A model generated the notes under the pieces. That model did not search any database. It was not told the DNA's origin and saw only the letters and a program-made list of their open reading frames with translations. DNA of 64,000 nucleotides, taken from positions 1 to 64,000 of the forward strand of contig DASPOB010000019.1 of assembly GCA_035626235.1 (NCBI GenBank). The letters run 5' to 3'. The translations under genes and the position numbers were made by a program. This document shows positions 32,910 through 41,922 of this stretch, piece after piece (position 1 is the stretch's first letter; each line of letters begins with the position of its first letter). The DNA comes from DATFYP01 sp035626235. Its GTDB lineage: Archaea > Thermoproteota > Nitrososphaeria > Nitrososphaerales > Gagatemarchaeaceae.

Positions 32910-34625
32910 TTGGTCGAGAGCCTCAAACACGACGTGGTGATCGTCGGCTCGGGAATCGCCGGTCTCAGAGCGGCCATAGAAGCAGCCAGAGTCAGCGGCG
33001 GGAAGGCGGACATCGCGGTCGTCACTAAGGTGCAGGCCATGAGGTCTCACTCGGTCAGCGCCGAAGGGGGGACCGCGGCAGTCCTTTACCCGGAGTTGGG
33101 GGACTCCAAGGAGTCGCATGCGTTTGACACAGTGAAGGGCTCCGATTACCTAGCCGACCAGGACGCGGTCGAGAAGTTCGTGAACGAGATGCCTGCCGAA
33201 ATCTACCAGCTCGAGCACTGGGGCCTTCCTTGGTCCCGGAGGGATGACGGCAGAATCGCCCAGAGGTGGTTCGGGGGTTACAGCTACCCCAGGGCAACGT
33301 TCGCGGAGGACAAGGTGGGGTTCTACGAGATGCAGACGCTTTACGACACAGCCACCAAGTACGGCAACATCACCTTCTACCAGGAGTGGTTCGCCACGTC
33401 GATCCTCTCGGAAGGTGGGGAGTTCAGGGGGGTCACGGCAGTGGAGCTCAAGACTGGGGACTTCGTTTCGGTCCTCGGCAAGGCAGGAATCATAGCCACC
33501 GGGGGTTCAGGGAGGCTCTTCAGTTTCGCCACCTACGCGTACAGTTCGACCCCCGACGGGATGTGGGTCGCGTACAGGGCAGGGATTCCGTTGAAGGACA
33601 TGGAGTTCATCCAGTTCCATCCCTCGGGGCTGATCCCGTCTGGGATTCTCATCACCGAAGCTGTGAGAGGGGAAGGAGGGGTGCTAGTCAACAAGGACGG
33701 AGAGCGCTTCATGAAGAAGTATGCCCCCGAGAAGCTCGAGCTTGCCTCCAGGGACGTGGTTTCCAGGGCCATGATGACGGAGATCGAGGAGGGAAAGGGG
33801 ATGAAGGACGAGACCTCAGGATTTGACTACCTTCACCTGGATCTGTCGCCAATCGGCGCCGAGAAGATAAAGACCAGGCTCTCTGGAATCCGCGAGATTG
33901 CGATAAAGTTCAGAGGCATCGACCCGGTAGAGAGGCCGCTTCCTGTAAGGCCCGTCTGCCACTATGTGATGGGCGGAATCGACACGGACGTAAACGGCGC
34001 CACCAAGATGAAAGGGTTGTGGGCCGCGGGAGAGGCCGCCTGCGTCAGCATCAACGGGGCGAACAGGCTGGGGGCAAACTCGACTGCGGAGTGCCTCGTC
34101 TGGGGGAAGTTCACTGGAGCGGAAGCTGCGCGCTACGCAGCCGCGAAGAGCGCGCCAGGAACCTCAGTAGAAGCGGTCATGCTCGAAGAGAAGAGGGTCT
34201 TCGACGTCATCTTCCGCGGGAAAGGGGGGACGAACCCGTACGAGGTGAGGGACAAGATACAGCGTGTGATGGACAGGGACGCCTTTGTGTTCAGGGATAA
34301 GGCCGGACTGTCGGGAGCTCTCAAGCAGTTACGAGAGCTCCGGGAGACCGACTTTCTCCACTGCGAGGACAAGAGCAGGGTCTACAACACGAACCTTGGC
34401 CACGTCCTCGAAATAGAAGGGATGCTTGCCGTTGCCGAAATTGTGGTCGCGGGCGCCTTAGCTAGAACCGAGTCGCGCGGAGCGCATTTCAGGAGAGACT
34501 ACCCGAAAAGAGACGACGCGAACTGGCTGAAGCACACGCTTGCAAGATTCACCAAAGATGGGCCCCGGCTGGAATACTCCCCCGTCACGATAACTAAATA
34601 CCAGCCCGCGGAAAGGCACTACTGA
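32910..34625 (+). CDS. sdhA: Succinate dehydrogenase/fumarate reductase flavoprotein, operon 2
   Basis: Paralogue of the operon 1 flavoprotein: VVIVGSGIAGLRAAIEAARV, MRSHSVSAEGGTAAVLYPE with the FAD histidine, FHPSGLIPSGILITEAVRGEGG, HYVMGGIDTDVNG and GANRLGANSTAECLVWG. The TTG at 32910 (LVESLKHDVVIVG) follows a TATA-like box; the 30 residues that a longer reading to 32820 would add show no family character. About 571 residues. Whether it works as dehydrogenase or reductase cannot be told from sequence. Confidence 0.94.
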   Translation: MVESLKHDVVIVGSGIAGLRAAIEAARVSGGKADIAVVTKVQAMRSHSVSAEGGTAAVLYPELGDSKESHAFDTVKGSDYLADQDAVEKFVNEMPAEIYQLEHWGLPWSRRDDGRIAQRWFGGYSYPRATFAEDKVGFYEMQTLYDTATKYGNITFYQEWFATSILSEGGEFRGVTAVELKTGDFVSVLGKAGIIATGGSGRLFSFATYAYSSTPDGMWVAYRAGIPLKDMEFIQFHPSGLIPSGILITEAVRGEGGVLVNKDGERFMKKYAPEKLELASRDVVSRAMMTEIEEGKGMKDETSGFDYLHLDLSPIGAEKIKTRLSGIREIAIKFRGIDPVERPLPVRPVCHYVMGGIDTDVNGATKMKGLWAAGEAACVSINGANRLGANSTAECLVWGKFTGAEAARYAAAKSAPGTSVEAVMLEEKRVFDVIFRGKGGTNPYEVRDKIQRVMDRDAFVFRDKAGLSGALKQLRELRETDFLHCEDKSRVYNTNLGHVLEIEGMLAVAEIVVAGALARTESRGAHFRRDYPKRDDANWLKHTLARFTKDGPRLEYSPVTITKYQPAERHY

Positions 34626-34631
34626 GAATCC

Positions 34632-35126
34632 GTGGGCGCGCTGGGGGACCCTGAGAGGGTGGCCACGAAGGAGAACGCGGGCAACAGGAAGGGTGTCCTT
34701 GGCTGGATTGACCCCCACGGCCACAACTTGGAGAGATGGGCCTACACCTTCCAGAGAATCACCGGGGTCGCCGTCCTGCTTTACGTGCTCGGACACCTTG
34801 GGGACACCAGTTTCTTCGTGGGCGGGCCTACCGGGGCGGGACCGAGCGAGTCCAGCTGGGCCTTCATTTCGGGGATAGTGGAGAATTCCTTCGGGCACAT
34901 GATTCTGGTCCTCGTCGTGCTCGTGGTCACCTTTCACGGAATCAACGGAGTCAGGCTTATCCTCGCCGAATTCGGAGTAATCCTGAGGAAGCCGACGGCC
35001 ATAGAGTACCCTTACAAGCCGAAGGGGCTGGGTGCGACGCAGAAGTACATCTTCGTCGCGGCGGTGGCGTTGGCCTTCGTTGCCGCGGCCCTGGCCTGGT
35101 GGATTCTGTTCGAGGGACCTCTCTGA
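34632..35126 (+). CDS. sdhC: Succinate dehydrogenase/fumarate reductase membrane anchor C, operon 2
   Basis: 164 residues. YTFQRITGVAVLLYVLGHLG is helix 1 (QRITG where operon 1 has HRVTG); HMILVLVVLVVTFHGINGVR is helix 2 with the shared HGxNGxR motif; YIFVAAVALAFVAAALAWWI is helix 3. It starts with GTG six bases after sdhA. The N-terminal 30 residues are polar and cytoplasmic. Confidence 0.87.
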   Translation: MGALGDPERVATKENAGNRKGVLGWIDPHGHNLERWAYTFQRITGVAVLLYVLGHLGDTSFFVGGPTGAGPSESSWAFISGIVENSFGHMILVLVVLVVTFHGINGVRLILAEFGVILRKPTAIEYPYKPKGLGATQKYIFVAAVALAFVAAALAWWILFEGPL

Positions 35127-35140
35127 AAGAGTCGAGGCTG

Positions 35141-35476
35141 ATGCTGATTCAATACGCCACGGCGGTGGCCGCCGTGGCGCTGGTCGCCATTCATCTCCTT
35201 CTCCAGGGGGTGTTGGTCCCCTACGGGACCGCGATCTCCTTCGGGACCGTGTTCGCCGCCTACAGGAATGTCTTCTCAGTAATTTTCTTGGAGGCGCTCC
35301 TCGTGGTCGTGCTCGTGCACGGATTCAACGGGGTCAGGATCATACTACACGAGCTGAGGCAGACAGTGGACTGGAGCCGGTGGGTCGACGTAGGGACGGT
35401 GCTCGCCATCGTCGTCTCCGTGGGATATGGGACCAGGACTATCCTGCTCGCAGTCCTCACTGGGGCACCGGCATGA
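35141..35476 (+). CDS. sdhD: Succinate dehydrogenase/fumarate reductase membrane anchor D, operon 2
   Basis: 111 residues from ATG 35141 (MLIQYATAVAAVALVAIHLL). Three helices, with VVVLVHGFNGVRIILHELRQ in the second. The stop overlaps the next start as ATGA at 35473-35476. Only the C-terminal part of the long open frame here is real; upstream codons belong to sdhC in another frame. Confidence 0.86.
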   Translation: MLIQYATAVAAVALVAIHLLLQGVLVPYGTAISFGTVFAAYRNVFSVIFLEALLVVVLVHGFNGVRIILHELRQTVDWSRWVDVGTVLAIVVSVGYGTRTILLAVLTGAPA

Positions 35477-36234
35477 AGGAATTCCGGCTCCTGGTCCAGA
35501 GGTTCGACCCCTCCATCGGTAGAGGGCCAGGGTTCTCGGAATTCAGGCTCCCCTTGAGGGAAGGGATGACCGTCCTCGACGCCATCCTGCAGGCGAGAGA
35601 CTACTCCGACCACTCCATTGCCGTCAGATACTCCTGCAGGCAGGCCTCCTGTGGGTCTTGTGGCATGAAAATCAACGGTAGGGCGAGGCTGGCGTGCTAT
35701 ACCCAGGTGCAGGAGCTGAAGACCGACAGGGTGATTGTGCAGCCAATGGACAACTTTCCTGTCGTCAAGGACCTCGTGACCGACCTCGAAGGGTTCTTCG
35801 ACATGCACCGGGCACTTCTGCCTCATATCCTGAGGTCTGACGACGCCGAGATGGAGAACCCGTCCGCCGAGTACCTGATGACCCCCGAGCAGCTCGACAG
35901 CATCCACCAGTTCACCTACTGCATAAAGTGCGGGCTCTGCACCTCGTCGTGCCCCACGGTGGGAACGGACTCACTCTTTCCAGGTCCCCAGGCGTTGGCC
36001 CAGGCGTACAGGTACACCATGGATGTCAGGGACGAGGGAGGAGGCGAGAGGTTCGAACTACTGGATACTCAGCACGGCGTCTTCAGGTGTCACTACGCTG
36101 GGAGTTGCTCGGCTGTCTGCCCCAAGGGGGTCGACCCAGCTCTGGGGATTCAACTGTTGAAGCGACACGTGATGTCGGCGAGGCCCCCCAGAAGGAAGGG
36201 CGAGGGAGCCAAGGTCTGGGAGAAGGAGACCTAG
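35473..36234 (+). CDS. sdhB: Succinate dehydrogenase/fumarate reductase iron-sulfur subunit, operon 2
   Basis: 253 residues. The [2Fe-2S] cysteines are in CRQASCGSC and RLACYT; CIKCGLCTSSCPTV is the [4Fe-4S] motif; CHYAGSCSAVCPKGVDP completes the third cluster. ATG 35473 is coupled to the sdhD stop. In this operon sdhB comes last (A-C-D-B), unlike operon 1 (A-B-C-D). The stop shares CTAG 36231-36234 with the convergent sufU gene. Confidence 0.94.
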   Translation: MKEFRLLVQRFDPSIGRGPGFSEFRLPLREGMTVLDAILQARDYSDHSIAVRYSCRQASCGSCGMKINGRARLACYTQVQELKTDRVIVQPMDNFPVVKDLVTDLEGFFDMHRALLPHILRSDDAEMENPSAEYLMTPEQLDSIHQFTYCIKCGLCTSSCPTVGTDSLFPGPQALAQAYRYTMDVRDEGGGERFELLDTQHGVFRCHYAGSCSAVCPKGVDPALGIQLLKRHVMSARPPRRKGEGAKVWEKET

Positions 36235-36638
36235 TCCTCCGGGTTTTCCTGCTTCGCACCCAGGTAGCCGTAGACCCCCATCTTGAGCACCTTCATGCCG
36301 AGCAGGGCGCACTTTATCCTCGAAGGGCCGAGCTCAGGATTCCCCAGCATCTTGAATACGTCATCCTTTGAGAGCGTTTTCACCCATCCCAATTCCTTCC
36401 CTTTGGCGAGTTCGGTGAGCATCGATGCCGACGCCTGGCTTATCGCGCATCCCTTTCCGGAGAACTTAATCTCTTCGATCCTGTTGCCATCTCCCACCCT
36501 GACCTGCATGTCAACTTCGTCGCCGCACAGTGGGTTGGTGTCGTGGGCGGAGATGTCGAAGCGCTCGAGCTTACCGAAATTTCGGGGGTTCCTGTAGTAG
36601 TCGAGGATCAGCTCCTTGTAGATGTCCGCGGCACTCAT
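36231..36638 (-). CDS. sufU: SufU/IscU-type iron-sulfur scaffold
   Basis: 135 residues. ILDYYRNPRNFGKLERFDIS, NPLCGDEVDMQVRV (first cysteine), SGKGCAISQASASM (second) and GPSRIKCALLGMKVL (third) give the three Cys ligands of the IscU/SufU fold. It receives sulfur from SufS, whose gene precedes it with a four-base overlap. Whether it acts as scaffold or as sulfur relay is not decided by sequence. Confidence 0.93.
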   Translation of the reverse strand: MSAADIYKELILDYYRNPRNFGKLERFDISAHDTNPLCGDEVDMQVRVGDGNRIEEIKFSGKGCAISQASASMLTELAKGKELGWVKTLSKDDVFKMLGNPELGPSRIKCALLGMKVLKMGVYGYLGAKQENPED

Positions 36639-37870
36639 ACCTTGAAAATCCTCCTCGCCTTCTCGAGACCTGCAACCAGCGCGTCTACGTCATCGTTGGA
36701 GTTGTAGATGTAGAAGCTCGCACGGGCCGTGGCCGCCACTCCGAGCCACTCCATCAGTGGTTGAGCGCAGTGGTGCCCCGCCCGGATTGCGATGCCATCC
36801 TCATCAAGGATGGTCGAAAGGTCGTGGGCGTGGATGTCGGCGAGGTTGAAGGCGAGCACCCCCCCTCTTCTCTCCGGGTTCGCCGGACCATACATTCGTA
36901 GCCCTTTCACCCTGGACAGGGACTCGACCGCATACCTGAGAAGCCCTACTTCATGCTCCCTGACGGCGTCCATGCCGAGCGACCTGAGGTAGTCTACAGC
37001 CGCCCCCAGGCCGACCGCGTCCGCGATGTTCGCGGTCCCCGCCTCGAACTTGAAGGGGACGTCGTTCCACGTCGAGTGGTCGGGGAACACCTCTCGGATC
37101 ATCTCGCCCCCTCCGTGGAAGGGGTCCATCTCCTCCAGGAGCTCCTTCCTGGCAACGAGCGCCCCTATCCCTGTCGGTCCCAGCATCTTGTGTCCGGAGA
37201 AGGCGAGGAAATCGCATCCAATTTGAGAGAAGTCGACGGGCATGTGGGGGACTGACTGTGCGGCGTCTACGACTGTAGCCGCGCCCGCCTTCCTCGAAAT
37301 CGCGCAGAGCTTGGCGACATCGTTGACTGTGCCGAGGACGTTGGAACACTGCGTAACCGCGACAAGAGATGGCGCCTCCTTGAGCAACCTCTCCAGGCTC
37401 CCCACGTCGAGGGTCCCTCCGCGCTCGAGCCCGACGAACTTCAGGGAGGCTCCCTTCCGTCTTGCCAGGAGCTGCCACGGGACGATGTTGCTGTGGTGTT
37501 CCATGAGAGTCGTCACCACAGTGTCGCCCCGCCTTACGAAACGCTCCCCCCAGGCGAACCTCACGAGGTTGATTGATTCCGTCGTGCCCCTCGTGAAGAC
37601 GACCTGCTCGGTAGGGGAGCCGACGAAGCGGGCGACCTTTTCCCTGGCCAGTTCGTACGCTTCCGTCGCTTCTTCCCCTAGCCGATGGGCCGACCTGTGG
37701 ACGTTGGCGTTGTAGTTCGAGTAGAACTCGTTCAGGGACTCGATGACCTGTTTCGGCTTCTGAGAGGTGGCGGCGTTGTCGAGATAGACGAGCCTCTTCC
37801 CGTTGACCCTCCTCCTCAGAATCGGAAAGTCGGCACGCACCCTGTCCAGGTCGAGAGATTCGGATTGCAC
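36635..37870 (-). CDS. sufS: Cysteine desulfurase SufS
   Basis: PLP enzyme that releases sulfur from cysteine. 411 residues: YLDNAATSQKPKQVIESLNEF, TRGTTESINLVRFAWG, CDFLAFSGHKMLGPTGIGAL with the Schiff-base lysine, and IRAGHHCAQPLMEWLG with the catalytic cysteine. It belongs to the SUF locus with SufU, Rieske, SufD, SufB and SufC, all on the minus strand. Confidence 0.95.
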   Translation of the reverse strand: MQSESLDLDRVRADFPILRRRVNGKRLVYLDNAATSQKPKQVIESLNEFYSNYNANVHRSAHRLGEEATEAYELAREKVARFVGSPTEQVVFTRGTTESINLVRFAWGERFVRRGDTVVTTLMEHHSNIVPWQLLARRKGASLKFVGLERGGTLDVGSLERLLKEAPSLVAVTQCSNVLGTVNDVAKLCAISRKAGAATVVDAAQSVPHMPVDFSQIGCDFLAFSGHKMLGPTGIGALVARKELLEEMDPFHGGGEMIREVFPDHSTWNDVPFKFEAGTANIADAVGLGAAVDYLRSLGMDAVREHEVGLLRYAVESLSRVKGLRMYGPANPERRGGVLAFNLADIHAHDLSTILDEDGIAIRAGHHCAQPLMEWLGVAATARASFYIYNSNDDVDALVAGLEKARRIFKV

Positions 37871-37890
37871 CAGTGATCAGTCCTCCTCTT

Positions 37891-38199
37891 CTAGACCTCG
37901 ACCAAAATTGTGCCGCCCTCTATTTTAACGTTGAAGTGTTTCAGGGGTGCCGTGGCGGGTGGATTCAGGACTGCCCCGTCTCTCAGGTCGAACTGGGAAA
38001 GGTGCAGGGGGCACGTCACTCTTCCCTCCGCTACGAACCCCACCGCCAAGTCCTGCTCCTCGTGTGTGCAGGTCCCCCCCACGGCGTAGACTTCCCCCTC
38101 GAGCTTCGATACAAGGATTCGAGTCCCGTTGACGTCTACGGGCGACATCGTCCCGTCAGAAAGCTCGGAGTCCTTCAGAACTGGGACGAACTGGGCCAT
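37891..38199 (-). CDS. Rieske-type [2Fe-2S] ferredoxin
   Basis: 102 residues, soluble. The Rieske motifs are CTH in YAVGGTCTHEEQDL and CPLH in GRVTCPLHLSQFDL, giving the 2-Cys/2-His ligand set, with spacing as in oxygenase-associated ferredoxins. No membrane helix, so it is not a bc1-type Rieske. Placement between sufD and sufS suggests a role in electron supply during cluster assembly, or a client protein kept with the assembly genes. Confidence 0.9.
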   Translation of the reverse strand: MAQFVPVLKDSELSDGTMSPVDVNGTRILVSKLEGEVYAVGGTCTHEEQDLAVGFVAEGRVTCPLHLSQFDLRDGAVLNPPATAPLKHFNVKIEGGTILVEV

Positions 38200-38205
38200 C
38201 CATTG

Positions 38206-39618
38206 TCATCTGTACTTGTAGTGCCTCTCGAAGATGTCTTCGGACTCCTTGGCCTCTGGAATAGTCTCTCCTGTGAGTGCCAACAGGGTCTCCCTGTCGA
38301 CGAGCCTTCTTCTCTCCCCGTTCCACTTCCCCTCGATCATGAACCTGGCCCCCTCCCTCGTCTGCTCTATCGGCACCCTTGACAGGACGGGCTCGAAGAA
38401 TCCTTGGACGACCATCTTCCGGGCCTCCTCGACCGGGAGTCCCCTAGCCATCAGGTAGAAGAGTTGCTCTTCGTCCATCTGGGCGACGGACGCCGAGTGG
38501 GTGGCCTTCACTTCGTTGTTGTCAATCTCGAGCCCGGGGATGCCGTCTGACTTGGCGGTGCGTTCCAGGATCATCGCGTGGTGGGCGAGATAGGAGCGCG
38601 AGTTCTTCGCCGCGTTTACAATCTTGATCATCCCCTTGAAAATGGTCTGGGACTCCCCCTTTAGGACCCCTCGGGCCTGAGTGGAACCGGTCGAGTCAGG
38701 GGAGTTGTGGAGCAGGTTGGACTCGAAGTCGTACCTTTGCTTCCCATCAGTGAAGAAGATTTCGAACCCCTCGGCCAACGAACCTCTCCCATTGAGGAAG
38801 AAGTTCATCCTCGACCTGGAGACGGAGGCGCCGAGTGACAGGGAGCTGACCGTCACCCTCGAATCGTCGGCGCATCCGACGGCGCGGTTGGAGACGTGGA
38901 CGGCCTGCTCATCGAGGAGCTGAATCGACGAGAAGTCTACTGCGGCGCCAGGTTCGGCGACGATTTCGACCGTCGATGCGACCAGCGACTGTCCCTTCGC
39001 CCCCCTCGAGTATAGTTCTTCGAGCACGACCACCTTCGACTGCTCTTCGGCATGAATGAACGTCTGGTCAACGATGCCCCCCAGAGGGGCGTCTGTCAGG
39101 AGCATCTTCCGAATCGGCCCACTGACTTCGACGCCCTGGGGAATGTGGATGAAAGTGCCAGAGTTGAAGAAGGCGTTTACAAAGGCCACGTATCTGTCCT
39201 GTCCGGACTTGGCAAGCCTGCCCTCAAAGAGGCGCCTGACGGTAGGCTCAAACCGTTTGACCGCCTCGGAGACGGGCATGAGGACGGCTCCCCTGGAAGA
39301 GAGCTCATGCTCTAGCTCGGAATGGACCGCAGCGTCGTTCCCCTGCAGCAAGATGTTCTTCTCCTTTCCCGTGAGATAGTCCTGGAAGAAGGAACGGAAG
39401 TCTACGGTAGCCTTCTCGGGGTGGACCGTGAACTGCGCGAGGTCGAACGCCGAGACCTGAGCGTACTTGGTGTAAAGCGGGTTCTTCTCGAGGGGAAGCG
39501 TGACGAATTCCTGGAAGGCCTTCAGCCTCGCGTCCCTGAGCCAGGAGGGCTCCTCGAGGCTGTCTGAGATTGACCTGACGAGGTCCTCGCCGAACGAACC
39601 CATCTCTTGTTGGGACAT
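38206..39618 (-). CDS. sufD: SufD, Fe-S assembly scaffold partner
   Basis: 470 residues of the SufB/SufD beta-helix family. The C-terminal core HHAMILERTAKSDGIPGLEI, then KATHSASVAQMDEEQLFYLMARGLP, is characteristic. The C-terminal conserved cysteine seen in SufB proteins is replaced by Ser in this segment. It forms SufBCD with the neighbouring products and precedes the Rieske gene. Confidence 0.92.
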   Translation of the reverse strand: MSQQEMGSFGEDLVRSISDSLEEPSWLRDARLKAFQEFVTLPLEKNPLYTKYAQVSAFDLAQFTVHPEKATVDFRSFFQDYLTGKEKNILLQGNDAAVHSELEHELSSRGAVLMPVSEAVKRFEPTVRRLFEGRLAKSGQDRYVAFVNAFFNSGTFIHIPQGVEVSGPIRKMLLTDAPLGGIVDQTFIHAEEQSKVVVLEELYSRGAKGQSLVASTVEIVAEPGAAVDFSSIQLLDEQAVHVSNRAVGCADDSRVTVSSLSLGASVSRSRMNFFLNGRGSLAEGFEIFFTDGKQRYDFESNLLHNSPDSTGSTQARGVLKGESQTIFKGMIKIVNAAKNSRSYLAHHAMILERTAKSDGIPGLEIDNNEVKATHSASVAQMDEEQLFYLMARGLPVEEARKMVVQGFFEPVLSRVPIEQTREGARFMIEGKWNGERRRLVDRETLLALTGETIPEAKESEDIFERHYKYR

Positions 39619-39644
39619 CGTGCTGCACTGGTCTCCCGGGCCGC

Positions 39645-41054
39645 TCAGCCCACCGCGTTTGTCATTTCTATGGACATGAGCCTGTTGAACTCGACGGCAT
39701 ACGTCATGGGTAGCTCCTTCGCAAAGGGCTCGAGGAACCCGTTGACGACCATGCTCAGGGCGTCCCCTTCAGAAATCCCCCTCGCCATCAGATAGAATAG
39801 CTGCTCTTCGCCGACCTTGCCGACGCTCGCCTCGTGAGTGACGGTCGCGTCGTCCTCCTGTATCTCCATGTACGGGTACGTCGCGGTGGTGCTCCTCTGG
39901 TCGATCAGCAGTGCGTCGCATCTGACCGTGCTCTTCGCGTTCTTCGCCCCCTTGTTGATGTGGAGCAGGCCCCTGTAGGCCGTGTGCCCGCCGTCCTTCG
40001 AGACCGACCGCGATATGATCCTCGACGTGGTGTCCCTGGCGATGTGGATGGCCTTGCCTCCAGTGTCCTGGACCTGCCCCGCGCCTGCGTAGGCGACGGA
40101 AATGATGTCAGCCTTGGAACGAGGTCCCAGGAGGTAGATTGATGGGTACTTCCTTGTCAGTTTTGAACCACCGTTGAAGTCGACCCACGAGACCGTTGCG
40201 TCCTCGTAGGCATGGGCCCTCTTTGTCACCAAGTTGAGGACGTCCCGGGACCAGTTCTGGAGCGTGGTGTACTTCACGAACGACCCCTTTTGGGCGACGA
40301 TCTCGACTATGGCGGAATGCAGTGACTGGGAGGAGTAGACCGGGGCGGAGCAGCCTTCGATGTAGGTGACTTCGCTGTATGGTTCCCCTACGATGAGGGT
40401 ACGTTCGAACTGCCCCATGTTCCTCTCGTTAATCCTGAAGTAGGCCTGGAGTGGGGTGGTCACCTTGACCCCCTCCGGAACGTGCACGAAGCTCCCAGCA
40501 CTCCAGACGGCCGTCTGTAGGGCTGCGATGTAGTTGTCGCGGTAGGGGACCACCGTGCCGAAGTACTTCTTCATGATGTCCGGATACTCCTTCAGGGCCG
40601 TGACGGTGTCCGTGAAGACGACCCCCTGCTTCGCCAGCTCCCCCTGTATGCTGTGGTACACCGCCTCGCTCTCGTATATGGCGCCGACGCCTGCGAGAAA
40701 CTTCTTCTCCGCCTCCGAGATTCCAAGCTTGTCGTAGGTCCTCCGAATGTATTCGGGCAGCTGGTCCCAGGAATCTGCCGCCTTTTTCGTGGGACGTGCG
40801 TAATAGTAGAAGCTCTGGTAGTCTATCTTGGCCAGCTCGGGCGCCCACGAGGGGGGTCCCCTTTCGAGGAAGTGCTTCAAAGCCTGCATCCTAATCTGCT
40901 CCATCCATGCGGGCTCATCGTGGATTCTTACTATCTCCTGGACGACCCTCTCGCTGAGGCCCTTCACTCCTTGGACGGCGTAGGACTCTACCGGGTCGCT
41001 GAAGCCGTACTTCTCCTTGTAATCCTCAGTGACGATGTCGACCTTGGCTGGCAC
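39645..41054 (-). CDS. sufB: SufB, Fe-S assembly scaffold
   Basis: Scaffold subunit of SufBCD. EDYKEKYGFSDPVESYAVQG is near the start; VPEGVKVTTPLQAYFRINER, EGCSAPVYSSQSLHSAIVEI and VTHEASVGKVGEEQLFYLMARGI are conserved. GTG 41054 (VPAKVDIVTEDYKEKYGF) is preferred; a reading to 41156 would run through the sufC-sufB gap and its operator. About 469 residues, normal for archaeal SufB. Confidence 0.93.
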   Translation of the reverse strand: MPAKVDIVTEDYKEKYGFSDPVESYAVQGVKGLSERVVQEIVRIHDEPAWMEQIRMQALKHFLERGPPSWAPELAKIDYQSFYYYARPTKKAADSWDQLPEYIRRTYDKLGISEAEKKFLAGVGAIYESEAVYHSIQGELAKQGVVFTDTVTALKEYPDIMKKYFGTVVPYRDNYIAALQTAVWSAGSFVHVPEGVKVTTPLQAYFRINERNMGQFERTLIVGEPYSEVTYIEGCSAPVYSSQSLHSAIVEIVAQKGSFVKYTTLQNWSRDVLNLVTKRAHAYEDATVSWVDFNGGSKLTRKYPSIYLLGPRSKADIISVAYAGAGQVQDTGGKAIHIARDTTSRIISRSVSKDGGHTAYRGLLHINKGAKNAKSTVRCDALLIDQRSTTATYPYMEIQEDDATVTHEASVGKVGEEQLFYLMARGISEGDALSMVVNGFLEPFAKELPMTYAVEFNRLMSIEMTNAVG

Positions 41055-41072
41055 TAGTCTCTCACCAAAGAA

Positions 41073-41088
41073 TATAACATAGGTTATT
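41073..41088. promoter_or_regulatory. suf palindrome, copy before sufB
   Basis: TATAACATAGGTTATT: arms TATAAC and GTTATT (one mismatch) around ATAG. It is identical to the sufC copy over 15 bases and sits 20-35 bases before the sufB GTG, overlapping a TATA-like GTTATATT. Confidence 0.65.
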
Positions 41089-41104
41089 TCCCATGATAAA
41101 AGCG

Positions 41105-41884
41105 TTATGGGGCAGGCTGGGCCAAGGCCTCCTCCCCGCCGTACCCTTTGATCCAAGTGTAACCCTTCTCTTCGAGCAGACGGGAGAGTTCTTCTCCGCC
41201 CGACTCGATTATTCTTCCCTGGTACATCACGTGGACGAACTGCGGCTTCACGTACTTCAGAATCCTCTGGTAGTGGGTTATGATGAGCGCCCCCATGTTG
41301 GGGCCTGACACTTTGTTTATGCCCTCGGCAACAATCCGTAAAGCGTCGATATCTAGGCCCGAATCTGTCTCGTCTAAGACGGCATATTTCGGCTGCATGA
41401 GCGCCATCTGCAGGATCTCCGCTCGCTTCTTCTCTCCTCCGGAGAACCCCTCGTTGAGGTAGCGGGTAAGGAAAGAGTCGTCCATGCTGAGCATCTTCAG
41501 CTTCTCGGCTACGGCCTCCTTGAATTCGAAGATGGTTGGAGGCTCCTTGGGGTCTGTGGTGTGTGCTGCGTTGTAGGCCGCTCGAAGGAAGGAAAACATG
41601 CTCACGCCCTGGACTGCGACGGGGTATTGGAACGCGAGAAAGAGGCCCCTCTTTACCCTCTTGTCTGGGGTGAGCCCGAGGATGCTCTCCCCGTCGATTG
41701 TCGCCTCTCCCGACGTCACGTGGTACTTCGGATGCCCCATCAGGGTGTACGCCAGCGTGCTCTTGCCAGAGCCGTTGGGTCCCATGAGCGCATGCGTCTC
41801 GCCCTGCCTCACCGTCAGGTCTACCCCCTTGAGTATCTCTTTGCCCTCAACCGAGGCGTGAAGGTCTTTGATTGCCAGTTCCAT
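41105..41884 (-). CDS. sufC: SufC ATPase
   Basis: ABC-type ATPase of SufBCD. Walker A is GPNGSGKST, the signature FSGGEKKRAEIL, and Walker B AVLDETDSGLDIDAL. ATG 41884 (MELAIKDLHASVEGKEIL) gives 259 residues, the usual SufC size; a longer reading to 42001 crosses the TATA box and operator. It has its own promoter region, separate from sufB. Confidence 0.95.
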   Translation of the reverse strand: MELAIKDLHASVEGKEILKGVDLTVRQGETHALMGPNGSGKSTLAYTLMGHPKYHVTSGEATIDGESILGLTPDKRVKRGLFLAFQYPVAVQGVSMFSFLRAAYNAAHTTDPKEPPTIFEFKEAVAEKLKMLSMDDSFLTRYLNEGFSGGEKKRAEILQMALMQPKYAVLDETDSGLDIDALRIVAEGINKVSGPNMGALIITHYQRILKYVKPQFVHVMYQGRIIESGGEELSRLLEEKGYTWIKGYGGEEALAQPAP

Positions 41885-41922
41885 GGACGTCGAAGGCGCA
41901 CTCCCCCGCTCCGATTTAAGTC

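Noticed and set aside
34736..35140. N-terminal extension of the second SdhD
   Set aside because: The Arg/Gly-rich sequence is sdhC in another frame; SdhD proper begins at ATG 35141.
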